A DNA stretch of 12,236 nucleotides from CAZHOV01 sp964534315 (GCA_964534315.1 CAZHOV010000175.1:1-12236), one strand, 5' to 3'; positions 1-7,740 are shown, numbered from the stretch's first letter. Notes: generated by a model from the sequence alone, not told the origin. A program made the numbers and translations.

Positions 1-99
1 AGAGACAGGACGTTGAAAATTAAAATTATCAACCCACCATTTCAATGGTGGGAGCTACAAAACCATGACAATCCAAAGCGGCTCATCAATTTTTCAAAG
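1..99 (+). repeat. REP-like hairpin element, copy 1
   Basis: This is the first of four copies of an intergenic element, and it is probably cut by the window edge. Its core is the palindrome CCCACCATTTCAATGGTGGG at 33-52, a 9-bp perfect inverted repeat around a 2-nt centre (realistically 8 bp with a TTCA loop). Just upstream, GTTGA (13-17) and TCAAC (29-33) can form a second, AT-rich stem. The first 55 nt are identical to 165-219, and over 99 nt the two copies differ at about nine positions, all after the main hairpin. The form resembles REP sequences mobilised by REP-associated tyrosine transposases. No such transposase is in this window, so that relationship is inferred. Confidence 0.8.
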
Positions 100-131
100 T
101 TGGTGCAATGTGCAATGCAGAAAAAAGCACA

Positions 132-263
132 AAGAAGCTAAACAGCAGCTAGCGTTTCATCAAAAGAGACAGGACGTTGAAAATTAAAATTATCAACCCA
201 CCATTTCAATGGTGGGAGCAATATGAACCCGACAATTCAAAGCGTCTCATCAATTTTTCAAAG
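132..263 (+). repeat. REP-like hairpin element, copy 2
   Basis: This copy lies in direct orientation 164 nt after copy 1, with the palindrome at 197-216. It includes the conserved 5' part that copy 1 lacks in this window: a GCTAAACAGCAGCTAGC block with GCTA/TAGC ends (137-153), then about 40 nt leading into the hairpin. The same order of blocks occurs in copies 3 and 4 on the opposite strand, which defines a unit of roughly 85-130 nt. The 3' part, ending in TTTTTCAAAG, is shared only with copy 1. The spacer between the copies (100-131) contains a doubled TGCAATG heptamer. Confidence 0.8.
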
Positions 264-373
264 AAAAATTGAAGGACTAGAAAAAAGAGCGTGAACGCTG
301 AATGGTTGGGAGTTCTTTTTGAACAAAACCGACGTTCTATCATTATTACTTAGGTAGTTTAATAATAATACCT

Positions 374-381
374 TAAATTTG
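374..381 (+). promoter_or_regulatory. possible -7 promoter box upstream of the acyl-CoA dehydrogenase
   Basis: TAAATTTG matches the Bacteroidota -7 consensus TAnnTTTG exactly. I do not see a good TTTG -33 element at the expected distance; the nearest is GTTTA at 357-361, which is too close. If the box is used, the 5' leader would be about 105 nt. The rest of 264-496 is AT-rich and holds no gene. Confidence 0.3.
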
Positions 382-423
382 CTTTGCAAAATATAAAGTA
401 TCTATCTAAAACTTTTCCGAAAA

Positions 424-443
424 AAATATGCTAAAACATATTT
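424..443. promoter_or_regulatory. inverted repeat in the dehydrogenase leader
   Basis: AAATATG (424-430) and CATATTT (437-443) are perfect inverted repeats around a 6-nt centre, 53 nt before the dehydrogenase start codon. The site could be an operator for a dimeric regulator or a weak RNA hairpin in the leader. In such AT-rich DNA it could also be chance. Confidence 0.25.
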
Positions 444-496
444 ATTCTAAATAATCATTTTGAAATCGAAATTAATTAGATAAAAAAATAGGATAT

Positions 497-1642
497 ATGA
501 GTGTTGCAACAACAACTGACAGCCTTCAAATGATCAAAGAAAGTGCTCGCGATTTCGCCGAGCAATATATTCGTCCTTATGTAATGGAATGGGATGAGAG
601 CCAGACCTTCCCGGTAGAAACGATGAAAAATCTTGGAGCACATGGCTTTATGGGAGTACTGGTGCCCGAAGAATATGGAGGCTCCGGGCTTGGTTATCAG
701 GAGTATATTACGATCATCGAAGAAGTTTCCAAAGTATGTAGCTCTGTAGGGCTTTCTCTTGCCGCCCACAACTCGCTTTGTACCAATCATATCCTTCAAT
801 TCGGCAACGAAGAACAGAAGCAAAAATACCTGCCTAAGCTTGCCACTGCCGAGTTTATCGGTGCCTGGGGCTTGACCGAGCCCAATACGGGAAGTGATGC
901 AGGCCGCATGAAATGCGTGGCCGAGAAAGATGGTGATTACTACGTTATCAATGGTACCAAAAGCTGGATCACCCATGGACGTTCCGGTGATGTGGCCGTT
1001 GTCATTGTTCGTACCGGCGAATTATTGGACAGCCATGGTATGACGGCTTTTATTATTGAAAAAGGAACGCCGGGTTTTAAATCTGGTAAAAAAGAGAACA
1101 AACTCGGCATGAGAGCCTCCGAAACTGCTGAGTTGATCTTTGATAACTGCCGCATACATAAAGACCAAATGTTGGGTAAAGAAGGAGATGGTTTTATCCA
1201 GGCCATGAAAATTCTGGATGGAGGACGTATTTCAATCGCTGCCTTAGCTTTAGGTATTGCAAAAGGGTCATATGAGGCTTCTGTGAAATATGCTAAAGAA
1301 CGCGAGCAGTTTGGACGTCCGATCGCTAAATTCCAGGGCATCAGTTTTAAGTTAGCCGATATGGCCACTAAGATTCAGGCGGCAGAATTGCTCACCCGCC
1401 AGGCAGCTGACCTTAAAAATAAAAACTTGAAAGTCACCAAGCAATCAGCTATGGCCAAATACTATGCTTCAGAGATCTGTGTACAAATCGCTACTGATGC
1501 TATTCAAATACACGGAGGGTATGGCTACACAAAAGAATTCCCTGTTGAGAAATTTTTTAGAGATTCTAAACTCTGCACCATTGGAGAAGGAACCTCGGAA
1601 ATCCAGAAACTGGTGATCTCCAGAGAACTACTAAAAGAGTAA
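497..1642 (+). CDS. acyl-CoA dehydrogenase family protein
   Basis: FAD-dependent acyl-CoA dehydrogenase of 381 aa, the usual length for soluble short/medium-chain or branched-chain members. It would catalyse alpha,beta-dehydrogenation of an acyl-CoA thioester in the cytoplasm and pass electrons to electron-transfer flavoprotein. The helical N-terminal domain spans about residues 8-120. The middle beta domain carries the family signature WGLTEPNTGSDAG (124-136) and WITHG (157-161). The C-terminal helical domain has EREQFGRPI (268-276), QIHGGYGY (337-344) and IGEGTSEIQ (362-370). Glu364 is at the position of the catalytic base in the short-chain enzymes. The start ATG is preceded by AGGATAT rather than a strong Shine-Dalgarno site. 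No ETF or thiolase gene lies nearby, so chain-length specificity cannot be told. The gene stands alone, with REP-like elements upstream and its own terminator. Confidence 0.95.
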   Translation: MSVATTTDSLQMIKESARDFAEQYIRPYVMEWDESQTFPVETMKNLGAHGFMGVLVPEEYGGSGLGYQEYITIIEEVSKVCSSVGLSLAAHNSLCTNHILQFGNEEQKQKYLPKLATAEFIGAWGLTEPNTGSDAGRMKCVAEKDGDYYVINGTKSWITHGRSGDVAVVIVRTGELLDSHGMTAFIIEKGTPGFKSGKKENKLGMRASETAELIFDNCRIHKDQMLGKEGDGFIQAMKILDGGRISIAALALGIAKGSYEASVKYAKEREQFGRPIAKFQGISFKLADMATKIQAAELLTRQAADLKNKNLKVTKQSAMAKYYASEICVQIATDAIQIHGGYGYTKEFPVEKFFRDSKLCTIGEGTSEIQKLVISRELLKE

Positions 1643-1651
1643 ATTTTCTTT

Positions 1652-1719
1652 GGGGGCCGTCTCAAAACGCCTTTCAGTCGTTTTTCGACAGCCCCCGATA
1701 CGGTTTTTTCTCTTTTTTT
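1652..1719 (+). terminator. rho-independent terminator after the acyl-CoA dehydrogenase
   Basis: GGGGGCCGTC (1652-1661) pairs with GACAGCCCCC (1687-1696) with a single C-A mismatch. The loop can itself fold through GTCG/CGAC (1677-1689). Two T-tracts follow, at 1703-1708 and 1713-1719. The hairpin begins 9 nt after the stop codon and would separate the dehydrogenase transcript from the hydrolase downstream. Confidence 0.75.
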
Positions 1720-1756
1720 AACCTGGTGAATGCTTTCGCCACTACCGCTTTATCCT

Positions 1757-3208
1757 ATGAAAAAACTCTACTACACCTTTTTATTCCTACTTTCTTTTTC
1801 GTTTGTCCATGCCCAGCTTATTGAGGCTGAATTTTTAGGAACACTTACCCAGACACAAGTTTCCAACAGAGGGGGCTATCCTGCTGAATTCGGTGGTTCC
1901 TACTATCGAATCACCTATTTAACCCCTGATGCACAAGGGGTTTTAGATACGGCTTCCGGCCTTATCGCAATTCCAGATCTGATTGGCAGTGCTCCTATGC
2001 TCTGCTATCAACACGGTACGACCGACACTAAATTTGATGTACCTTCGGTTGACGGCACAGACGAAGCAGGAGTTGCTATTTTTGTAGGGCAAGGTTATAT
2101 CACTTGTGCAGCAGATTATCTTGGCATGGGTCAGGGCAGTGGTTTTCATCCTTACGTGCATGCCGCTACTGAGGCTTCAGCAGCAATAGACTTATTACGA
2201 ATAGCCAGAGAGCTTGTCAATGATATGGAAGATATTGGGTGGAATGAACAGCTTTTTATTACAGGTTATTCACAAGGCGGACACGCCGCCATGGCCGTCC
2301 ACCAGGAAATAGAATTAAATGTTAGCGACGAATTTACTGTTACTGCAGCATCTCACATGTCAGGCTCCTATAGTATTTCCGGGGCAATGACTGATTTTTT
2401 ACTTTCCGAAACCCCCTACTTTTTTTCGGCCTATATTGCCTATGTAGCATTATCATACCAGACGGTTTATGGTAATTTATACAATAATATTTCAGATTTT
2501 TTCAGGGAGCCCTATGCTTCTGAAATAGAAGATTATTATAATAATTTTGAAAATGGTCCGTCGTTATTTGGACTCAATGCTACCCTCAACGACCAACTGG
2601 AATCAGAGTTTGGTGAGGTCATTCCGATCAAAATGGTGCAAGATTCTATCGTAGCCATCCTACAAAATGGTGATCCCGATCATCCGGTCAATTTTGCCCT
2701 CAGAGATAATGACACCTATCGATGGGCGCCCCAGGCTCCTACCCGGTTATTCTACTGCGAAGGAGATGATCAGGTTGTTTTCACTAATAGTATTATCGCC
2801 AGAGATACAATGATTGCCCTCGGAGCGACGGACCTTCAAGCAATTAACTTAAACAGCGATTTTGACCACGGGCAATGCGTTACTCCTGCTTTTGGTTTTA
2901 CCGTCCTTTTCTTCGGTGGCCAGGCTGATATCGTACTTTCTAATGAGGAGCTTATTTCTAATCAAGCGCTCCCCTTTTCTTATGGTCCAAACCCGGCACG
3001 CGATTATATCTTGCTAAACTGGCAAGATGAACAATTCCCTACCGGACAACTATCTATTCTGGACCTTCAGGGCAAACGTCTTGAAAGTATTGACCTTTCT
3101 AATACTAATCCTAATCAAATCTACATAGGTGATCTTGAAAGTGGTCTTTATTTTCTGCAATACCGTAACGGGGCGGAATTGATTACCGGAAAGTTCGTGA
3201 AGCAGTAA
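1757..3208 (+). CDS. secreted alpha/beta-hydrolase (esterase/lipase-like) with T9SS sorting domain
   Basis: The predicted product has 483 aa. An in-frame ATG lies at 1730, but the Met at 1757 starts a textbook signal peptide (MKKLYYTFLFLLSFSFVHA, cleavage before Gln20), so I prefer it. The catalytic domain is an alpha/beta-hydrolase resembling secretory lipases: GYSQGGHA carries the nucleophile Ser172, EGDDQVV supplies a likely acid (Asp337 or Asp338), and DFDHGQC a likely catalytic His371. About 75 C-terminal residues form a T9SS type A sorting domain, seen in the YGPNPARDYILL start, the LSILDLQGKRL middle and the LESGLYFLQYRNG..ITGKFVK end. The protein should therefore be exported by Sec, carried across the outer membrane by the T9SS, and anchored or released after the tail is removed. 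The substrate is unknown; an ester is likely. It lies just after a terminator and is probably monocistronic. Confidence 0.87.
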   Translation: MKKLYYTFLFLLSFSFVHAQLIEAEFLGTLTQTQVSNRGGYPAEFGGSYYRITYLTPDAQGVLDTASGLIAIPDLIGSAPMLCYQHGTTDTKFDVPSVDGTDEAGVAIFVGQGYITCAADYLGMGQGSGFHPYVHAATEASAAIDLLRIARELVNDMEDIGWNEQLFITGYSQGGHAAMAVHQEIELNVSDEFTVTAASHMSGSYSISGAMTDFLLSETPYFFSAYIAYVALSYQTVYGNLYNNISDFFREPYASEIEDYYNNFENGPSLFGLNATLNDQLESEFGEVIPIKMVQDSIVAILQNGDPDHPVNFALRDNDTYRWAPQAPTRLFYCEGDDQVVFTNSIIARDTMIALGATDLQAINLNSDFDHGQCVTPAFGFTVLFFGGQADIVLSNEELISNQALPFSYGPNPARDYILLNWQDEQFPTGQLSILDLQGKRLESIDLSNTNPNQIYIGDLESGLYFLQYRNGAELITGKFVKQ

Positions 3209-3254
3209 GGATTAGATTTAGAGAATTCAGGAATTAGCTCGTAGGGGTTAGTAT

Positions 3255-3276
3255 TGAAGTGGTCTGTAAGACTTCA
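3255..3276 (+). terminator. weak hairpin downstream of the secreted hydrolase
   Basis: TGAAGT (3255-3260) pairs with ACTTCA (3271-3276) across a 10-nt loop that can pair further (TCT/AGA). No strong T-tract follows, so it is at best a weak terminator. The stronger hairpins of the REP-like copies just downstream may do this job. Confidence 0.25.
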
Positions 3277-3299
3277 GTTTGTCTGACTACGGGACATGT

Positions 3300-3386
3300 C
3301 TCCCACCATTGAAATGGTGGGTTGATAATTTTATTCTTCAACGTCTTGTCTCTTTTGATCAAACGCTAGCTGCTGTTTAGCTTCTT
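3300..3386 (-). repeat. REP-like hairpin element, copy 3 (inverted)
   Basis: This is an inverted copy of the element at 132-263, with the palindrome at 3302-3321. Read on the minus strand it has the same order: AAGAAGC, the GCTAAACAGCAGCTAGC block, the conserved linker, GTTGA/TCAAC arms and the hairpin. The sequence past the hairpin (below 3300) does not match the other copies. It lies between two convergent genes, a common site for REP elements. Confidence 0.8.
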
Positions 3387-3420
3387 TATACTTTATACTT
3401 TATTCCTCATGCATTGAAAG

Positions 3421-3521
3421 TCGGGTTCTTGTTGCTCCCACCATTGAAATGGTGGGTTAATAATTTTATTCTTCAACGTCCTGTACCTTTTGATGAAACG
3501 CTAGCTGCTGTTTAGCTTCTT
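3421..3521 (-). repeat. REP-like hairpin element, copy 4 (inverted)
   Basis: The palindrome is at 3437-3456, 135 nt after that of copy 3 and in the same orientation. The TCAAC arm has become TTAAC, which still pairs with GTTGA through a G-U wobble. Past the hairpin (3421-3436) it shares GGGAGCAA..GAACCCGA with copy 2, so copies 2 and 4 may be the closest relatives outside the core. On its upstream side (minus sense) it is directly continuous with the heptamer array behind valS. Between copies 3 and 4 lies a run of CTTTATA heptamers (3383-3404). Confidence 0.8.
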
Positions 3522-3572
3522 TATACTTTATACTTCATCGCACATTGCTCATTGCACATTGCTCATTGCTCA
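3517..3572 (-). repeat. tandem heptamer array behind the valS stop codon
   Basis: Read on the minus strand, 5 nt after the valS TAG stop, there are eight 7-nt units in unbroken register: TGAGCAA, TGAGCAA, TGTGCAA, TGAGCAA, TGTGCGA, TGAAGTA, TAAAGTA, TAAAGAA. Six of the eight begin with a stop triplet. The array leads straight into REP-like copy 4. GAGCAA also occurs twice in the last codons of valS, so the array may have grown out of the coding sequence. Confidence 0.8.
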
Positions 3573-3577
3573 TTGTC

Positions 3578-6292
3578 CTACTCCAATTGCTCCAGACTTT
3601 GCTCCAATATCTTGATCCTTGCCTCTCCATCGGCCAGTTTCTTCCGTTCTTTATCGACTACTGGTGCAGGTGCATTGTTCACAAAACGCTCATTGCCCAG
3701 TTTCTTCATAACTTTGGCCACAAAGCCTTTCTGGTATTCCAACTCCTCCAGGATGCGTTGCTTTTCGGCTTCTACATCGATTTGAATGGAAACTTCCAGG
3801 AAGTACTTGTCTGTTCCGGAAACAAAAGAAACCGTGTTTTCTAATTCCTCAACTTCGGTAAACTCGAAATCGGAAAGATTGCTTAAAGTCATTACCATGT
3901 CTTTGGTGCCGGGACGTTGGTACAACTCTTCGGCATCTGCCGTCTTTTTAACAAACAACTTCAAGGGCTCCTTATTCTTGATTCCCTTTGAACTCCGGGT
4001 TTCTCTTATTTTTGAAATAACATCTTTTACTTCTTCGATTTGCTTGACAAACTTTTGATCGAATGCCTGCGCTTTGGGATAGGTGCTTATTACGCAGTCC
4101 TCCCCTTCCGGTCGATCTTTTAATTGATGCCAAATCTCCTCCGTAACGAAAGGCATAAACGGATGCAAGACCGTCATCAGCCGTTCGAAGTAATCTAAGG
4201 TTTTCTCCAATGTAGCCCGATCAATAGGCTCCCCATAGGCGGGTTTGATCATCTCCAGGTACCAAGAGCAAAAATCTCCCCAAATCAGCTTATATAACCC
4301 CATCAGCGCTTCAGAAAGCCGATACTGATCCAAATTTTTCTCAAATAAGGTCAGGGTTTCCTGAAATTTCTCCTCAAACCAATCGACGGCCAGTTGATTG
4401 ACCGGATCGGTTTCTTTATCTACTACCTCAAAGCCCTTTAAAAGACGAAGAGCATTCCACATTTTATTGCAGAAATTCAACCCCTGCTCACAAAGCTTGC
4501 TCTCATTTAATGCCTTTTTAGTTTCCGGATCCATTGGCGCGTCAAAGATGATGTCATTGCCGGCAGAGGCACAGGAAAGCATTCCAAAGCGTACCCCGTC
4601 GGCTCCATACTTTTTGATTAGTTCTAAGGCATCGGGCGAGTTGCCGAGCGACTTACTCATCTTCCGGCGTTTATTATCCCGTACCATTCCGGTAAAGAAG
4701 ACATCATGGAAAGGTTGTCTTCCCTTTTGCCTGATCGACTCCTCGCCAAGCAAGTCTTCCGACCATTCATAACCCGCCATGATCATCCGGGCTACCCAGA
4801 AAAACATAATATCCCAGCCTGTTACCAGCAGATTAGTCGGGTAGTAGTATTTTAATTCCTCCTGCGTTTCAAAGCCGTCAAATACAGACATGGGCCATAG
4901 CCAGGATGAAAACCAGGTATCGACAACATCTTCGTCTTGCTTCAGGTCTTGGAGCGTAAGGTTTTTATTCCCTGTTTTTTCTTTGGCCTCCGCGAGTGCC
5001 TCTTCCGGGGTTTCCGCCACAATTACATGGTCTTCAATGTAATAGACCGGAATACGTTGCCCCCACCACAATTGTCGTGAGATACACCAGTCGCGTACAT
5101 TCTCTTCGCGCAGCCAGTTATAATACATATTCCAGAAGTGTTCTGGATGAAAAGTCACCTCGTCGCTTTTTACCGCTTCCAGGGCTGTCTTAGCAAAGCC
5201 GTCCATTTTTAGAAACCATTGCTCTGTTAGGCGGGGTTCCACAACGGAATCTGTCCGTTCTGACCGGCCCACTTTGTTCCGGTAATCTTCGATCTTAACC
5301 ATATGACCCATTTCTTCCAGATCCTTAACGATCTTTTTTCTGGCAACAGCCCGATCTTCTCCAATGTAAAATCCGCCGGCTTCACTCATGGTCCCGTCAT
5401 CATTGAGCACGTCGATTACTGCTAAGCCATGCTTTTCCCCAATCTCATAATCATTCGGATCATGAGCGGGCGTGATTTTCAGCGCTCCAGTACCAAATTC
5501 TATATCCACGTAGGAGTCTTGAATAATAGGTACTGGCCGGTTTGCCATAGGTACGATAGCTCTTTTCCCATGATAAGCCTTAAATCGCTCATCTTCAGGA
5601 TTGACAGCAATAGCAGTATCCCCCAGAATGGTTTCCGGACGAACCGTGGCAATCGTGATCCACTCATCGTCTGTATCCTCGATCTTATAGCGTACATAGA
5701 ACAAACGGGAGTTTTCTTCCGAATAGATCACCTCCTCATTCGACAATACCGTTTTGGCTTCCGGATCCCAGTTCGTCATTCGAAGTCCCCGGTATAATTT
5801 TCCTTTTTTATACAAATCTACAAATACCTTAATCACGGCTTTAGACAGACTTTCTTCCATCGTAAACCGCGTCCGTTCCCAGTCGCAGGAAGCACCGAGT
5901 TTCTTGAGCTGTTCGAGAATGATTCCGCCGTATTTATCTTTCCACTCGAAAGCATATTTCAGAAATTCCTCGCGACCGATATCTCCCTTTTTAATTCCTT
6001 TCTCCCGAAGCATTTTTACCACCTTCGCTTCCGTGGCAATAGAAGCATGATCCGTACCCGGCACCCAACATGCATTTTTACCCTCCAGCCTGGCTTTACG
6101 AATAAAAATATCCTGAATGGTATTATTCAGCATGTGCCCCATGTGCAAGACCCCCGTTACGTTAGGCGGAGGAATGACAATGGTGTAAGGTTCTCTTTCA
6201 TCCGGAGTGGAATGAAAGTAGTTGTTCTGTATCCAGTGCTCATACCATTTCTCTTCAATGGCTGCAGGATTGTAACGGGTTGCTAAAGACAT
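3578..6292 (-). CDS. valS: valine--tRNA ligase (ValRS)
   Basis: Class I aminoacyl-tRNA synthetase that charges tRNA-Val in the cytoplasm and hydrolyses mischarged Thr-tRNA-Val. At 904 aa it has the expected full length. The HIGH motif appears as HMGH at residues 50-53, within PPPNVTGVLHMGH, and KMSKS at 544-548. The CP1 editing domain spans about 205-345, with TVRPETILGDTAIAV (216-230) and GTGALKITPAHDPND (267-281). WWGQRIPVYY (409-418) and the DTWFSSWLWP segment (458-467) are typical of ValRS. The anticodon-binding domain covers about 635-780, and a C-terminal coiled coil (about 838-904) is present. The gene lies 76 nt downstream of lysA on the same strand and may be cotranscribed with it. 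It converges with the secreted hydrolase, and its stop codon is followed by a heptamer array. Confidence 0.98.
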   Translation of the reverse strand: MSLATRYNPAAIEEKWYEHWIQNNYFHSTPDEREPYTIVIPPPNVTGVLHMGHMLNNTIQDIFIRKARLEGKNACWVPGTDHASIATEAKVVKMLREKGIKKGDIGREEFLKYAFEWKDKYGGIILEQLKKLGASCDWERTRFTMEESLSKAVIKVFVDLYKKGKLYRGLRMTNWDPEAKTVLSNEEVIYSEENSRLFYVRYKIEDTDDEWITIATVRPETILGDTAIAVNPEDERFKAYHGKRAIVPMANRPVPIIQDSYVDIEFGTGALKITPAHDPNDYEIGEKHGLAVIDVLNDDGTMSEAGGFYIGEDRAVARKKIVKDLEEMGHMVKIEDYRNKVGRSERTDSVVEPRLTEQWFLKMDGFAKTALEAVKSDEVTFHPEHFWNMYYNWLREENVRDWCISRQLWWGQRIPVYYIEDHVIVAETPEEALAEAKEKTGNKNLTLQDLKQDEDVVDTWFSSWLWPMSVFDGFETQEELKYYYPTNLLVTGWDIMFFWVARMIMAGYEWSEDLLGEESIRQKGRQPFHDVFFTGMVRDNKRRKMSKSLGNSPDALELIKKYGADGVRFGMLSCASAGNDIIFDAPMDPETKKALNESKLCEQGLNFCNKMWNALRLLKGFEVVDKETDPVNQLAVDWFEEKFQETLTLFEKNLDQYRLSEALMGLYKLIWGDFCSWYLEMIKPAYGEPIDRATLEKTLDYFERLMTVLHPFMPFVTEEIWHQLKDRPEGEDCVISTYPKAQAFDQKFVKQIEEVKDVISKIRETRSSKGIKNKEPLKLFVKKTADAEELYQRPGTKDMVMTLSNLSDFEFTEVEELENTVSFVSGTDKYFLEVSIQIDVEAEKQRILEELEYQKGFVAKVMKKLGNERFVNNAPAPVVDKERKKLADGEARIKILEQSLEQLE

Positions 6293-6343
6293 AAAAAAAT
6301 TTTAATTTTTCATTAATTTAACGGGAAGTAGTAAAAAAATAAA

Positions 6344-6371
6344 CTGCTTACCGTTCACCGCTTACGGTTCA
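6344..6371 (-). repeat. heptamer array starting on the lysA stop codon
   Basis: Read on the minus strand, the lysA TGA stop is the first triplet of four consecutive 7-nt units: TGAACCG, TAAGCGG, TGAACGG, TAAGCAG. Each unit begins with TGA or TAA, so stop triplets recur every 7 nt in rotating frames. ACCGT and ACGGT within the array can pair (5 bp, 9-nt loop), and a T-rich stretch (TTTATTTTTTT) follows. The array could therefore also act as a weak terminator between lysA and valS. Confidence 0.7.
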
Positions 6372-7604
6372 CTCTAACGTTATTTCAACTTGGTTACGGA
6401 GTAAATCCTCCATCGTTTCTCTTTTACGGATCAATTGGGCTTTACCTTCATGCACGAGCACCTCTGCCGGACGGAAGCGGGAGTTATAGTTGCTTGACAT
6501 CATGTAGCAATAGGCTCCTGCGTTTTTGATAGCGATTATATCTCCCTCCTGAACTTCATGCAATTTGCGGTTTACCCCAAACGTATCCGTTTCGCAAATA
6601 TATCCAACAATTGTATAAATCCGTTTCTTTCCGGTTGCTTTTGACAAATTAAGGATCTCATGGTAGGAATTGTAGAACATTGGCCGAATCAGATGATTCA
6701 GGCCGGAGTCGATCCCTACAAAGATCATGGAGGTCGTCTGTTTAACAACATTAACTTTGGTTAGTAAATTCCCGGCCTCGCTCACTAAAAACTTCCCCGG
6801 TTCGAACATTAGGGTCAGCTCTTTACCATATTCCTTGCAAAAAGCATTAAACCGTTCTGAAAGTTGCATTCCCAACTCCTCTATATCTGTTGCGATATCA
6901 TCCTTTTTATAAGGCACTTTAAACCCGCTTCCAAAATCAATATACTCCAGATTGGAGAAACGTTCGGCTGCATTAAACAAAATTTCGGCTCCTTGCAAAA
7001 ATACTTCGGCATCCAAAATATCAGAACCCGTGTGCATGTGTATTCCCTCTACCTTCAACCCCGTCTCTTTTACGACCCGATGAACATGGGGCATCTGGTG
7101 TATGGATATCCCGAATTTAGAATCAATATGGCCGGTCGAGATTTTTGAAGTACCCCCTGCCAAAATATGCGGATTGATCCGGATACAAACTGGTATATCC
7201 GGGTATTCATGTCCAAAATCTTCCAGAATAGATATGTTATCAATATTTATTTTCACGCCTTCTTTTACAGCCAACCCTATCTCCTCGAGCGAAACACAAT
7301 TGGGGGTATAAAGAATATCTCCGGGATTAAATCCCGCTTTTAGCCCCATCCACACCTCCTGGATCGAAACGGCGTCCAGGCCGGTTCCCCATTTACAAAA
7401 TAATTTTAAGATATTGATGTTCGTTAAAGCTTTACAAGCATAGTTGATTTTTAGTTTAGGTACCTTAAAAGCAGTAGAAAGCCGTTTTAGCTGGTGCTCC
7501 ATTACGGCGCTTTCGTAAACATAAACCGGGCAACCAAATTGGTCGCATAACTCAAGAGGGTCTACGCCTCCCTCTAATAAATATTGATCCCTTTCGACAT
7601 ACAT
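6369..7604 (-). CDS. lysA: diaminopimelate decarboxylase
   Basis: PLP-dependent fold-type III decarboxylase of 411 aa, converting meso-2,6-diaminopimelate to L-lysine plus CO2, the last step of the DAP pathway. The PLP-binding lysine is Lys58 in NYACKALTN. The alanine-racemase-like barrel contains HMHTGSD (about 190-196), the GSGFKVPY phosphate-binding glycine segment (about 225-232) and EPGKFLVSEAG (about 268-278). The C-terminal beta domain carries CETDTFGVNRKL, with Cys337 corresponding to the catalytic Cys of the CESGD motif, and AGAYCYMMSSNYNSRFRPAEVLV. Replacement of CESGD by CETDT is a divergent form. The CETDT form, with Tyr-rich and Asn/Arg residues after it, leaves a small chance of another group IV decarboxylase, such as a carboxynorspermidine or arginine type. 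The gene is divergent from the sigma factor and just upstream of valS. Confidence 0.88.
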   Translation of the reverse strand: MYVERDQYLLEGGVDPLELCDQFGCPVYVYESAVMEHQLKRLSTAFKVPKLKINYACKALTNINILKLFCKWGTGLDAVSIQEVWMGLKAGFNPGDILYTPNCVSLEEIGLAVKEGVKINIDNISILEDFGHEYPDIPVCIRINPHILAGGTSKISTGHIDSKFGISIHQMPHVHRVVKETGLKVEGIHMHTGSDILDAEVFLQGAEILFNAAERFSNLEYIDFGSGFKVPYKKDDIATDIEELGMQLSERFNAFCKEYGKELTLMFEPGKFLVSEAGNLLTKVNVVKQTTSMIFVGIDSGLNHLIRPMFYNSYHEILNLSKATGKKRIYTIVGYICETDTFGVNRKLHEVQEGDIIAIKNAGAYCYMMSSNYNSRFRPAEVLVHEGKAQLIRKRETMEDLLRNQVEITLE

Positions 7605-7673
7605 GAATGATAGATTTTTTTATAAAAGACTGCAATTTTAAAAAAAGAATAGTTACCATACCAATTAATACAC

Positions 7674-7681
7674 CAAAAATA
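7674..7681 (-). promoter_or_regulatory. possible -7 promoter box for lysA
   Basis: On the minus strand TATTTTTG matches TAnnTTTG exactly, about 70 nt before the lysA start. The nearest TTG that could serve as a -33 element lies 24 nt upstream, somewhat farther than usual. The rest of the 136-nt divergent region 7605-7740 is AT-rich, and I found no clear box for the sigma-factor gene. Confidence 0.3.
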
Positions 7682-7740
7682 GCATTTCCTGCATCTCTAT
7701 TAATACAAGGATAACGAAAACCTTTTTTAAAGACTACCGT

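Noticed and set aside
1..263. Direct repeats with palindromes that might be a CRISPR array
   Set aside because: Only two copies in this orientation, each 99 nt or longer, with a 65-nt spacer that is itself partly repetitive, and no cas genes. The REP-like interpretation fits better.
476..976. Minus-strand open frame of 166 codons opposite the acyl-CoA dehydrogenase
   Set aside because: It is antisense to a well-supported conserved enzyme and has no recognisable domain; it is a shadow frame.
3545..3844. Plus-strand open frames of 77-99 codons spanning the valS 3' end
   Set aside because: They are antisense to valS and begin within the heptamer array; the LIAHCSLLIV-type peptide comes from translating the repeat.
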